DNA from: Pterobdella sp. o SKG-2022
Taxonomy: Eukaryota > Annelida > Clitellata > Hirudinida > Piscicolidae
NCBI GenBank assembly: GCA_964035795.1
Contig: OZ038320.1
Span: forward strand, 19,734,589-19,798,588
Reading direction: 5' to 3'
Length of the DNA: 64,000 nucleotides
Position 1 is the first letter of the stretch. The number at the start of each line of letters is the position of its first letter. Positions 10,828 to 20,430 of the stretch are shown piece by piece. The notes below the pieces were generated by a model. The model had not been told where the DNA came from, searched no databases, and was given only the letters and a program-made list of their open reading frames with translations. The position numbers and the translations under genes are program-made.

Positions 10828-11371
10828 CTGAGATCAATTCATCAATAAGTAATCTTTTGACTTCCATCCATCAGCCTTTTTCCTCCAACCAACAGACTCA
10901 TTTGGAACAACAATCTTTTAAAGCATTAACAAAATTAACAGTATCAAAAGCATCTTCATTGCAGTCAAACGAAGGCTCAAAACCCTTAAAATCAACGTCT
11001 TTAGTGGCTTCTCCAAGAACTAAATTTCCAAAATCCGCTGAAACTTCTTCAAAAAATATATTTACAACTGTTGAAAAAAAGAATGAAATGCTATATAAGT
11101 CTTAAATATTCTCTTCTTAAATTAAAAAACAAATTTTCATTTAAGGATATAATAAAGAACAATCCAAGAAAAGGATTTGAAGTAAATATTAGAGTTAAAG
11201 ATAGTATGAATTTGAAACCGTGTTGTTACCCTAGAGAAATTGCGTATAGATCTCATTGAAGGTTTAGTACCACTTGAAAGTTCTGGTAATGGAAGAGAGA
11301 ATCTACTGAAACATAAGAAACGAAACGTTTTTGAGCTGTTTTATTCAAAATACTCCAAAAGAAAAAAATAA
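10828..11371 (+). CDS. Unidentified plus-strand 'gene Y', C-terminal part
   Basis: Three open segments. First, 10828-11105 after CTAAACATTAG|: S/T/K/P-rich, with 'LLTSIHQPFSSNQQ' and 'SLVASPRTKFPKS'. Second, 11146-11259 after TTTAAG|: 'NNPRKGFEVNIRVKDS'. Third, 11235-11371 after TTACCCTAG|: 'LRIDLIEGLVPLESSG', 'KKRNVFELFYSKYSKRKK', stop. The third is preserved as an open frame in array units B, C and D, which supports it as a true last exon. The exact splicing between segments 1 and 3 is not resolved. No family is recognised; it looks like a disordered protein with a short conserved C-terminal helix. Confidence 0.4.
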
Positions 11372-11373
11372 AT

Positions 11374-11676
11374 AAAAATTTTTCCTTAAATATGGAATTG
11401 ATATCTTAAATATTATCACTTAAAACGTCTACATGATACCTCTTACCAAATCATTGACTTCATTGATGGATATATTCTAATATATAAAAACTTATCATTA
11501 TTTAAAATTGTTTTTTATAAAGTTTTTTTTTCCATTTTTTATAAATCAGATATGAACTTAGTATTTGCTCGAAAGTTTTTTTGTAAACATACATAGTCCA
11601 TTTTACATATATTGTCTAATCTTGTCTCACATTTTAATACTAGTCGAATAGTATATAGTTTCAGTCTTGTCAGTTT
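11374..11676. other. AT-rich spacer downstream of gene Y, shared by all units
   Basis: Conserved in order in units A-D (contains GATGGATATATTCTAATATA). It lies between the convergent 3' ends of gene Y (+) and gene X (-). No open frame is seen. Confidence 0.5.
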
Positions 11677-11850
11677 TCAATCTTCACGATACTCACAAGC
11701 CAGATGCTTGATGTGTTTGTTGCCTGGTTCAACTTCGGCCCACTCATCATTTAGCCACACCAAGTTGCCTCCCATGCCATCGCCCTCTAATGCCTTTGTT
11801 TTTCTATTACAGTGTTCGTATTCTTGTATAAGAATTTTTTCATTTTTCAT
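11677..11850 (-). CDS. Gene X, last exon or small ORF (unit A)
   Basis: A 57-residue open frame on the minus strand, ATG at 11850, TGA at 11677. It contains 'ALEGDGMGGNLVWLNDEW', 'EVEPGNKHIKHLACEY' and ends RED. The same frame is open in units B, C and D, with only a few replacements, which argues for real coding origin even though a plus-strand shadow frame overlaps it. No family is recognised. It may be the final exon of the gene whose other exons lie at 12377-13228. Confidence 0.5.
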   Translation of the reverse strand: MKNEKILIQEYEHCNRKTKALEGDGMGGNLVWLNDEWAEVEPGNKHIKHLACEYRED

Positions 11851-12376
11851 ACCAATTTTTTTACCTTCAAAAGCTTTTCACTTGAAAATTGAATTAATTA
11901 TCTTATAATCAAATCTTTTCAATCACAAACATCTAAATGTTTCTATATACAAGCTTGTGTGATACAACCCATTATTCAGTTTTAGTTCAAAAATAGATCG
12001 CTAAAAAGTTTTATTTACAAAATAAAGGTTTTTCTTTAGAATAGTAATATTATCAAGTATGTCTACACAAACTCGATAGTGGTACTTTTTTAACAAGAAG
12101 CTTTATAAAAAATGTATTTTTTTGAATTATTTTTGAATTTATGTGTGACTTGACCAATTGATTGAGTTTCAATTGCCTAATGTTCAAAAGTGTTAATGAT
12201 TTTTTTTTGTATTCAATGTAATATGATTTTTTTCGTTTTTGTTTATAATTGTTGAAGTACCTTTTGGATAATCTCGATTCGATTGTTGTTCCGTAATCTC
12301 TTATATAACCGTATTAACGAAATAGTCATCAAATTAATATAGATAATTTTTTAAAATTTTCAAATATTGTTCAATA

Positions 12377-12595
12377 TTATTCACTCACACTTGAACATGT
12401 TCCTATTTTCTTATCTTGCATCTTGAGCATTCTTGCGCACAATTCCGTGAAGTCTGTAGTTCTGGCGTAGTTGTGGACGTCAAGTAGAGTTTGCCTCCAT
12501 CAACTCTGTATCATTGTGTATTGTGTTCCAACATTTTTATACAGTTTTGTGTGCAATATTTTGACTTTTCTAAAGCATATACCATATTGGATTGT
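12377..12595 (-). pseudogene. Gene X, middle exon(s), unit A, frameshifted
   Basis: Follows TTATAATTCAG| on the minus strand. It reads 'NMVYALEKSKYCTQNC', an in-frame TGA, then 'YRVDGGKL' and 'VHNYARTTDFTELCARMLK'. Relative to B-D, unit A has a one-base loss near 12480 that breaks the frame. The TGA is present in all units; it could mark an unrecognised splice boundary (ATACAG| lies just after it) or an old defect. Function unknown. Confidence 0.45.
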
Positions 12596-13101
12596 CTGAA
12601 TTATAAGTTGAATAGGTTTTATGTAACAATTTAATTATTCTGTTTTTATAGGTTATCTTAATAAAAAATCATTTTCTCTCATACATCTATTCTCGAGTTA
12701 CGTTTGGCACATTACTAAAATTGTTGTTGATGCACTTGAAATCTTAAATTTTGAAATTTTTGTCACACGAGCATCAAATATCGAAAACGACATGTAAGAC
12801 GTCAAAAACAGTTGTGTTTCTTGAAAAGTATTGCCTAAAAAACTCAAAAAACAGTATTTATTAATTAGAAGGCACGAAGCTTTTCGTAAGACTAGCTTAC
12901 ATTATCAAGACAACTGTGTCTTTTTTAATACAAATACTTTGTATTTGTTGACCTTACTATTTGATTCAGGCTATTATACTTCATCTAAAAAAATGCAAGT
13001 GCAAATACATTTTGTACCTGTCAGCCTAAGGTAAAAAAATATTAATATAAGGTAAAATACTAAGTTTTTCAAAATTGTTCAATATAATTTCGATAACTCA
13101 C
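12596..13101. other. Intron-like spacer of gene X, unit A
   Basis: AT-rich. Contains the site (about 12,760-12,790, CGACATGTAAGACGTCAAA) where units B-D carry the RT LINE insertion. Nothing coding is seen. Confidence 0.45.
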
Positions 13102-13228
13102 GTTATTCCATAGCAGACCATGTGTTTGGCTTGGTTTAGACAACAGCTTTCTTTAAGATTAGGAACCTGGTCGCAAAAAACCACTCTTGATTGCAGTTCA
13201 ATCCTCGATGGAAACTTCTTGCCTTCGC
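13102..13228 (-). CDS. Gene X, upstream exon (unit A)
   Basis: Open frame ending at a consensus donor on the minus strand (ATAAC|GTGAGT). Peptide 'KFPSRIELQSRVVFCDQVPN' then 'KESCCLNQAKHMVCYGIT', cysteine-rich. The split Thr codon joins in frame to the exon at 12595. It is strongly conserved in all four units. No family is recognised. A possible further exon lies at 13318-13359 ('YFLKETKDVNLIIT'). Confidence 0.45.
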
Positions 13229-13785
13229 CTTATTCAATACATTATTGTTCATGAAAAAGTTATATTAATTATATCACTATATGACGCTTAGTTAGCACAA
13301 AAGTTTTCAAAACTCACAGTAATTATAAGGTTCACATCTTTCGTTTCTTTGAGAAAATACTTCAACAACATACAATACTAAAGTTATGAAGCCTCCTTGA
13401 AAGATTATACTAAGTTATTCATTATTGCTTATTCTTTTTGTGAGCATTATTTTTCTGGTTTCAAAGACTTTGCAGAATTTAATGAAATTAAATTAATGAA
13501 AATATTACTGAAAGGAAAAGCTTGAAAAATTATATCACGATATATGTAAAAATTATATTTTTGGTGAATGTTAAACAATAGGTTAACTTTACCTTTAACA
13601 GCATGTTTGTTTCCTTTCAAACTTTCTCATAAAAATTTTTTTAGCAACAGCGTAACAACTTTGAATCTTGTTTTTGTGGTGTTTAATTTTAAAGTTAAAA
13701 AGAAATTTAAATTTTTTTTTATTCTAATTTTAAAAATTTTATTATCCAGCAGCAGCTTAACAACTTTAAATCTGCAGCACAAAAA
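13229..13785. other. Inter-promoter spacer between divergent gene X and POLG, unit A left part
   Basis: AT-rich with patches conserved in all units (GAAAATACTTCAACAACATA, GGTTAACTTTACCTTTAACA). It is the expected shared 5' region of gene X (-) and POLG (+). Blocks near 13,640 and 13,746 (AGCAGCTTAACAACTTTAA) are locally duplicated beside the Ingi insertion. Confidence 0.4.
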
Positions 13786-13954
13786 GGCAGTATCCAGGAC
13801 CTTACCGATGGCGTGTTGTTTCAGGCCGCCTCAATGAGGCGACTGGCAAACACGGATCTGCTACACCCAGAGTCGCGTCATGGGAGACGTATCAGTTTTC
13901 CCATTCCTTTTTTCGACAGCCGGAGCTGCGGCCTCTCTCGTACTGCACCCCGAC

Positions 13955-13999
13955 TGCTTCTCATCTTGGTGGGAGACGTCGGAACCAACCCCAGGCTAC
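13955..13999 (+). other. Degenerate 2A-like 'self-cleaving' motif
   Basis: Reads 'LLLILVGDVGTNPRLPK', to compare with the 2A consensus D-[VI]-E-x-N-P-G-P after a leucine-rich run. E is replaced by G and GP by RL, so it should not work now. By family knowledge, N-terminal 2A motifs occur in L1Tc/ingi-like and some CR1-like elements. Confidence 0.6.
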
Positions 14000-14000
14000 C

Positions 14001-14490
14001 GAAGACACTCTGCTCCAGATGCGACAAAACCATCCACCGCAACTTCACACCAATAGTGTGTTCGACGTGTCAACGTTCCTTGCACTGATTCTGCTCCAAC
14101 CTGACTCGAGCTCAACCAACGTGTACAGCTACCACTTTACTCATTCCTTCAAATCTTACTCCCACTCAGCCATGTACAGTCGCATACCCAAGCCAACCAA
14201 CCGGTGATCCCCCATCATATCTTACCCACAGGACAATGCCAATACCCCCTCTCCCCCAACAATGTCATCTTACCTGTCAGTCTACGGTCAAGTTCGATTA
14301 GACATCTGCCCAACTTGCATGAAAACCCTCAAGCAACCAAAAACCCCTTTTCTCTGCAAACATTGTCATCGCGCCTTTCGCGTGAAATGCGCTCCAGAGA
14401 CTCGCCATGCACTTGACCGCTTGCGTCAAATTAATAAGTGGATCTTCCCAACCTGCAATACTCCACCCACATTCACCCACCCAATTTAAT
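14001..14490 (+). pseudogene. Ingi ORF: zinc-finger (PHD-like) regions
   Basis: Two cysteine clusters: 'LCSRCDKTIHRNFTPIVCST' with 'CQRSLH' (14007-14085), and 'ICPTCMKTLKQPKTPFLCKH' followed by 'CHRAFRVKCAPE' (about 14302-14400), then 'QINKWIFPTCN'. The spacing is that of PHD/RING-like treble-clef fingers found at the N-termini of non-LTR ORFs. Frameshifts separate the two. Confidence 0.6.
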
Positions 14491-14539
14491 CAGTCCGACT
14501 GAAATCCTCTAGACACACCCTGCAGCAACTCCGTATCAT

Positions 14540-14948
14540 CTATTAGAATGCAGACTACCCCCCAATCAAGACCACCGAACTTCAATCGATTCTCAACGCT
14601 CATAACATCAAGATTGCGTTGATACAAGAGACGAAACTTGGTCAAGAAGATATCTTCCCACAGCTGCCAGGCTACGATCTCATCCAGAAAGGTTGAAAGA
14701 GGAGCGGTACGAAGTTTCACCGAGGTGGCGGCCTAGTGACCCTAGTTAGGCAGAGAATCCAATACTCCATCCCACCCGCCCCCACAACCAAACCGCTGAA
14801 GCTTCAACAACTACTCTTCAACATCTCTAGGAGACGCAAACTGTTTACCCCCACCTACCTCTATATACCTATCTTCCCACAATTCTGACTGCCCCCACAG
14901 CGCAAATGGAGACTCCGACTGGCTTGGCCTTCTATTCACAATACCAGG
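14540..14948 (+). pseudogene. Ingi APE endonuclease, N-terminal half
   Basis: Frame-broken peptide 'KTTELQSILNAHNIKIALIQ' + 'ETKLGQED', 'LPGYDLIQ', 'HRGGGLVTLVRQRI'. These are the QETK and GGG...L motifs of APE-type retrotransposon endonucleases. Interrupted by a nested insertion at about 14,950. Confidence 0.7.
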
Positions 14949-14949
14949 T

Positions 14950-15776
14950 ATCATCGAATCAAATCAAATCAATGACGAGTATGATTATAGTGGCGTCAAC
15001 TTCAGGAGTTTCTAGACCACTGAGTATTATGAACTTTGAAATCAATTTAATGTAATGTAAGTTTTCTTAGATATGACAATTTTTAAAAAAATTATGCAAG
15101 TATAACTAAATAAACAAAACAGTTAACTAAGATCAGATGAAAAAAAAAAGGTCCGTTAATTCAAACAAAAGCAACCATAATAATACTTATATAAATGAAA
15201 TTTAGAAAACTGAGTTGATTTTATGAATGTATAAAAATAATTAAATCTGTGATAATGAACAACAAACTATATATAGATGAAACTTCAAATAAAATATTTT
15301 GAGCGATCAAATGTTAGTTTTAGACAAAATTTGAACAACTTTATCTTTTTTCTTTAATGAGACTTTCACCTCATCACAATTGAAACCAGAAATTGATTAT
15401 CTTTTTCTTCATTGTTACATTCTTTGATATTAATTAAATGATGGTATTGTTTTTTCTTTCATATAATTTTCATCCAAGCAATACAAGCCTTTATTACCCC
15501 CAAAACACCATGAAGTGTTTATCTTTGTAATTTTTGTTGTTGCATAAGATGAAATTGTTGATGTTCACAATTTATCTTCTTTTTATGTAAAGCAAAAAAT
15601 CATCCCAAAAGAAGTAGTTCTAGTATGTTATTGTACTAAGTTATTGAATTTTGAAATGAAATTGCGAAATTATTTTAAATAATAATATTTTGACATTTTA
15701 AACTGAATTATATAGTTTTGAAGTATAAGAATCGACTTTTCGAGCCGCCATTATAACTTCGACAGGCCACTTTCGA
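14950..15776 (-). mobile_element. Nested AT-rich insertion inside the Ingi endonuclease
   Basis: The GC-rich Ingi sequence is interrupted by 0.8 kb of AT-rich DNA with no coding. The right end (AGGCCACTTTCGATTGGCGCC, 15763-15783) is similar to 46,045-46,066 (AGGCCACTTTCAGTTGGCACC), the 5' end of the LINE fragment in units C/D, which suggests a related element on the minus strand. The left end has (AATCA)n-like repeats (14,955-14,972), plausible as its 3' tail. Confidence 0.5.
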
Positions 15777-16260
15777 TTGGCGCCATTAAAAATCTGCGGT
15801 GATCTTCACGCCCATCACGAGGTTTGGGACACCTTCGCCAAAAAAGACAACATAGGCAGATTGATCGATGCTTGCTTGGACCTTCACAACAAAACAACTC
15901 TCAACGACGGCTCACCGACAAGAGAGGCGCGATCCAACCAAGGGGCTGGAGTGAGTGCACTAGACATCACTCGCTGAGCGGTTTACCTGAGAAACCACAA
16001 ACGAGCTCAACTCAAATCACTGTCCAATCTTTGTAACATGGAGCGAGACAATAAAAGTGGAACGAAAAACAGCACAGCCCAACGAAATTATCACAAAGCG
16101 AATTGGCCGCTGTTCTGCAAGTGTCTCATGAGGGCGTCTCTAGCGTCGCAAGTTAGGCGACCTCTTTCGGCAAATTGACAAAACTTACGCCACTCCTTAA
16201 AGATGCTGAGTTCGAATCAATTCCACTTCAAGCCGTCCGTTCAAGAGAAACACCATAAAT
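15777..16260 (+). pseudogene. Ingi APE endonuclease, C-terminal half
   Basis: 'ICGDLHAHHEVWD', 'DNIGRLIDACLDLHN', 'LNDGSPTREAR' match the GD(L/F)NAHH...LNDGSPT block of APE endonucleases. The SALDIT remnant stands for the usual S.ID(L/I)T. Stops follow. Confidence 0.75.
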
Positions 16261-17440
16261 GACCACCGAGATTAAAACTTTCATCCAGAAGCGAAACCGC
16301 CTTAGGCGTGACATGAAGGCCAACCGCAAACAGTGGGTTGAAAAGTGCCGAAAAATTGCCAGCCGTACCAAAGAAGCGAAGAAAGAGGCTTGGTGGAAGC
16401 ATCTCCAAAAGATGAGCGAAACCAAAAAGACCCGCCAAGCCTGGTCGGGGATAAAGGCACTTCCGGGAAACCCACCTTAAACACCAGAAAGTCGCTTAGC
16501 TACGAGGGTATGTCACCTATGTCAGTGATCGCGGGAAGGCTTCAGCATTCGTGCAAGATTATGCCACAACCAGCGGAAGAAAGTCGACGAAAGAAACGCG
16601 AATGACTGCTCGAAAAAAAAGCTTGCCGTCAAGGGTCTTCGTCAGCGCCCGAGACAAAGGATCGAAGCAGCCTTCACCGATGCTAAACTCATAACTGCCA
16701 TCAAACAAATCAAACCACACAAAGCAGCGGGTCTTGACGGGGTGTCCCCAAACCTCTTCAAACACCTCACGGTTTCAACCCAGGCAGAACTACTGACAAT
16801 TTACAAAGAAAGCTGGCAGAGACACTGGTTCCTGCAATCTTGAAGAACGACAACGATAATTCCCTTCCTAAAAAATAATAAAGATCCGACAGACGTAGGG
16901 AGCTACCACCCCATCACTCTCACCTAAACACTTGGCAAGCTACTCGAAAAACTCATCGCCAACCATCTAACCTGGTGGCTTAGGGAAAACTCCATTCTCA
17001 GCCCATGGCAGGCCGGTTTCAGGAAAGGCCGCAGTACGACCGACTAGAGAGAAGTAGACAAGGTCACAGCATGGTCCAACACCGCCAAACTGACCTTGAA
17101 CACGGCAAAATATGAGACCAGCTTCTGCAGCCTGGACAGTGCGGAATCAAAATGGAAACCACAAATCTCAATCGATGAAACTTTTCTCGAACCCCAGCTT
17201 CCTGGAGCTGACGTATGACCGACGACTCATCTTCGGAGAACACGTCAATAAGGTCTGCCGGGTGATGCAGGAAAGAAAAAATCTACTGCAAGCCTTCTTT
17301 GGCACCATCTGGGGGTGGCACAATGCAGATCTTTGTCAAGTCTACATCGCGACTTAACGCAGTCTGACGGAGTATGCAGCTCCAGCCTGGACCCTTTGGC
17401 TGTCAGCCACCAATCTCGACATACTCTAAAGAACACAGCT
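16259..17440 (+). pseudogene. Ingi reverse transcriptase, with internal deletion
   Basis: 'PHKAAGLDGVSPNLFKHL' (RT motif 1-2), 'TIIPFLKNNKDPTDVGSY' and 'LGKLLEKLI', 'SPWQAGFRKGRSTTD'. The sequence then jumps from about 17,050 to the post-palm region 'LTYDRRLIFGEHVNKVCRVM' and 'WGWHNADLCQVYIAT'. The FADD/YADD catalytic box is missing, so part of the palm has been deleted. Several stops. Confidence 0.75.
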
Positions 17441-17724
17441 GGGGGCCATACGGCTCATCACTAAACAACTCAGCTCTACTTGCGGAGGCTCAACTGCCAA
17501 CAATTGCCTCAGGTCGTACCACTCTCTCCCTGCTGAAAGCTGATCAAGGCTAAACCTTCTCGCTGACGACCCACGCTGTAAACTCCTCATGCCAAGCGTA
17601 CGCCAGCGCTTAAAACCGCTCGAACTGGAGAAACACGCAATTTCTAGCCCTCTCTGCCGATAACATTATTCCTCCACCTCCCCTAACAAACAGCATTCCC
17701 CTCCTCCATGGGCCCACACCCCAC

Positions 17725-18150
17725 CAATAGCTGTATTTTACACCAATGCCTCGAAATCACAACCTTTCGAAACGCAACTGAAAGCGGCCCAACATACCCT
17801 TTCTGGCCTCTCATTCATTCTTGACCTCCAACTCTTCACTGACGGCTCTACCTGTGACGGCATGACTAAGGTGGGTCCAGCCTGGTAATGATGAAACAAG
17901 ACGAGGTAATCCACGAGTGGTATAGCTCAACAGAATCCCGTAGCAGTTCTTTCCAATCAGGAACTTCAATCAACAGCAGCATTCTGTGCAGCTGGCAAGA
18001 ACTTGGCGATCGTCTGGGTTCCGGAGCATTTGAACTAATGCGGCAACGAGCTCGCAGACACACAGGCCAAACTTGTTTCGTCATTACCACAGCTGAACAC
18101 GCCGATGGATGTAGCCATACGCCGAGTGCTGATTCGCAGAGTCACCCGAA
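17725..18150 (+). pseudogene. Ingi RNase H domain
   Basis: 'LQLFTDGSTCDGMTKVGPAW' (first catalytic Asp in the TDGS motif), then in shifted frames 'LAIVWVPEHLN' and 'GNELADTQAKLVSSLP' (the HxxxxGNExAD block, with the usual His-Cys changed). Confirms an RNH-bearing element. Frameshifts throughout. Confidence 0.7.
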
Positions 18151-18659
18151 ATACCACCATCGAGCATGCCGCGTTCGGTCGGTTTTCATCAAAACTCCTT
18201 AAGAACGAACTGAAGCCACTCTGACCAAAGCCGACATCACGGACCTCGTCTTCTTCCGAAGCGGGCTTCACCCATCCTTACGACGGTGGCAAAAGATGGC
18301 ATGACTCAGCGAAAACGATATCTGCAGACTATGCCTCGAAAAGTTATGATTACTTGACCACCTCTGGCTCAAATTCTCAGCACTGACGACAGAACGCTAC
18401 CATCGCCAGCTGGTTAGCACATTAGACGAACTGGTACGTCTCCCTATGGCGGCTTTATTTCATCTTCAAACAAAAAAAAATTTAATTCATTTTTACTCTA
18501 GTTTTAAAAACTTCATTAACTTGTTTTATTTTTAAACCTATAAAAAAAATTTTTAGAAGCACTTGAAAGCACATTTTGAACAGGGCGGTAAAATTGATTA
18601 TATAATCTAGCTTTGGAATAATTTGCACGAAATGTACAAGAAAATTGACACAAAAAAGA

Positions 18660-19633
18660 CATTTCATACAGTTAAGAAATCTTCATGATACAATTAATGA
18701 ATTCAGCATTCCCACGTTGGCTAAAACAATTGAAGAAAAAATTTTTTGAAACCAAAAAGTTTTTATAAAGCATGATAAATTATCTCGTTTGTTGCAAAAC
18801 TACAACGGAATTTATGTAAAAAAAAAACAATGCCAAGAACCGAATTCGAGAATATACCACTACCTCCAATAGCGGGAAAAAACAAAAGAGCATTTTTCAA
18901 ACATTGCTCGCAATTTGGCACAACCATATATCAAAATGGTAAAAAAGACCATCGAACAAATTCCCCCAAGACCTATAAATTGGGTTTTACAAGATGGCTG
19001 GATGAAATGGCTGATCCAGTTGAATGTCATTCAGATGACTGTTTACTTTTTGATGTTGAAACTCTACTAAAGCACAACAGCATTCCAATAATTGCCATTG
19101 CTGTGTCAAATAATGAATGGTTTGATAGTTTCACAATATTCTAACGTAAAATTTAAAAAAAAAAAAAGTTTTATAAAAAAATTTGTAGTTTGAGATAAAC
19201 AATCATAAGGCATTCTTGGACTAGTGCCTTGCTTACAACCCTTAGCAATAAAACTAAAGACAAACTTTGTATTAAGAATCTAATATACTTCCACAAAAGC
19301 ACAGTTGCTCATAAGTCATAATGTTGGTTTTGATAGATCATTTATCAAAAAACAATATAATATAAAGGTTGGTATAAATATTCATTAAGATATATTTTAA
19401 CTTCATTTTTGTTTGGTTTTTATCAAAAATATATCCTATATCAAATTATTATACAAATACACTAGAACACAGATACATATTTCCTGGTCACAATGTCTAT
19501 GCATATAGCCATTTCTGGTGTCACTACCTTACAAAAAGGAATGTTCATTTCAAGGCAAAAAACTAAAGCTTCTAAAGTAAATAACGAAGAAAGTGAAGAT
19601 TTCAAAGAAGTGAGCTCAAAGAACAAAAAGATT
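18660..19633 (+). pseudogene. POLG (mitochondrial DNA polymerase gamma) gene fragment, unit A
   Basis: Three exon-like blocks. 18,660-19,143: 'FENIPLPPIAGKNK', 'SDDCLLFDVETLLKH' and 'IPIIAIAVSNNEWFDSF', with a stop near 18,748 and a frameshift in the poly-A near 18,825. 19,202-19,367: 'SWTSALLTTLSNKTK...LLISHNVGFDRSF' in part. 19,466-19,633: 'MSMHIAISG...LQKGMF', ending ATT|GTAAGT. They follow the order of POLG exonuclease motifs I and II and the following conserved block. In unit A the Exo II Gly is Ser and the FLDT Asp is Val. No polymerase domain follows. Old pseudogene. Confidence 0.8.
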
Positions 19634-19777
19634 GTAAGTCTTATAGATTTATTGTAGGAAAATGCTATGTAATGATTATGTTTCCAGTATTATTTATGGT
19701 TATATATAAACTTTTTAGTTAAAACTTCATATACATACGTTTTTTAAAAATCTAAATTCTGATCAATTAATCCTTAT

Positions 19778-19833
19778 AATCACCTCTTGACGATGCGTGA
19801 AGGCGCTATATAAATAATTCATTATTATTATTA
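19778..19833 (+). repeat. Short SINE/LINE 3' tail
   Basis: 'GAAGGCGCTATATAAATAA' followed by (ATT)n is the usual 3' end of L2/CR1-like LINEs and their SINEs. It is absent at the same place in units B-D, so it inserted after unit A split off. Confidence 0.55.
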
Positions 19834-19844
19834 CTATGATATAA

Positions 19845-20419
19845 GCATCATCATCATTTTATTATAGTCAGCATCTTTCTCTTTTCCAAGGGGCCACTGA
19901 CTTCTTTCATGACCTAACCCTCTCCCTCCATTTCACCCTGTCATAGCCATCTTTAAAAACTAATCCAAGCCCACGACAAAGGTTTTCCATCATCCCTTTC
20001 CAGGTTAACCTTGGCCTTCCCCTTCCTCCACTACCTACAACCTCAAACCTCTACGCCTGTTTGACACAGTCGTCATCCTCTTTCCTTACTACATGACCCA
20101 GCCATCTCAAATTCTCTTGCCTCACCACTTCAACGATCGTACTATCCAATCCCAATCTAACCATCAACTCTTTTGTACTCACGCCATCAGCTAGTTGCAC
20201 ACCACACATCATTCTAAGCATCCGTTTTTCTGATTTTCTCAAAATACTCTTTTCAACGGATCTTACTACCCAGGTTTCCAAGCCATATGTCATGACAGGC
20301 CTCACACATGTCCTATAAATTTGTCCTTTGATATTCCATGTGTGTCTTTTACCACATAACATAGTAGACACACTATTGAATGCCTTCCAGCCCAGCCCGA
20401 TCCTTCGGGTAACAGCTAG
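19845..20419 (-). mobile_element. Truncated non-LTR retrotransposon with target-site duplication
   Basis: Flanked by an exact direct repeat CTATGATATAA (19834-19844 and 20420-20430). Minus-strand frame 20371-20051 reads 'KGQIYRTCVRPVMTYGLETW', 'EKRMLRMMCGVQLADG' and 'RWLGHVVRKEDDDCVKQA', the C-terminal end of a LINE reverse transcriptase. The 3' tail is (GATGAT)n on the minus strand. Units B-D have the empty site. Same family as 4678-5420. Confidence 0.85.
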
Positions 20420-20430
20420 CTATGATATAA

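Larger units (their letters stand above)
13790..18450 (+). mobile_element. Ingi-type non-LTR retrotransposon, near full length, degenerate
   Basis: A 4.7-kb block with clearly higher GC than its surroundings. Plus-strand order: 2A-like motif, cysteine-rich fingers, APE endonuclease, RT, RNase H. The RNase H plus 2A combination points to the Ingi/L1Tc side of the I/R1/Jockey group. Many stops and frameshifts and an internal RT deletion make it non-functional. It interrupts unit A between gene X and POLG; flanks resume at 18467 with sequence homologous to B 27,275. An 0.8-kb element is nested at 14,950-15,776. Confidence 0.8.

Noticed and set aside
11612..11908. 98-codon plus-strand ORF repeated in all units
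   Set aside because: Its conservation is better explained by the minus-strand gene X frame (EGDGMGGNLVWLNDEW); the plus peptide is S/F/L-rich with no motif.
12465..12500. Selenocysteine reading of the in-frame TGA in gene X
   Set aside because: A nearby acceptor and the broken state of these copies explain it more simply; no SECIS-like hairpin was noticed.
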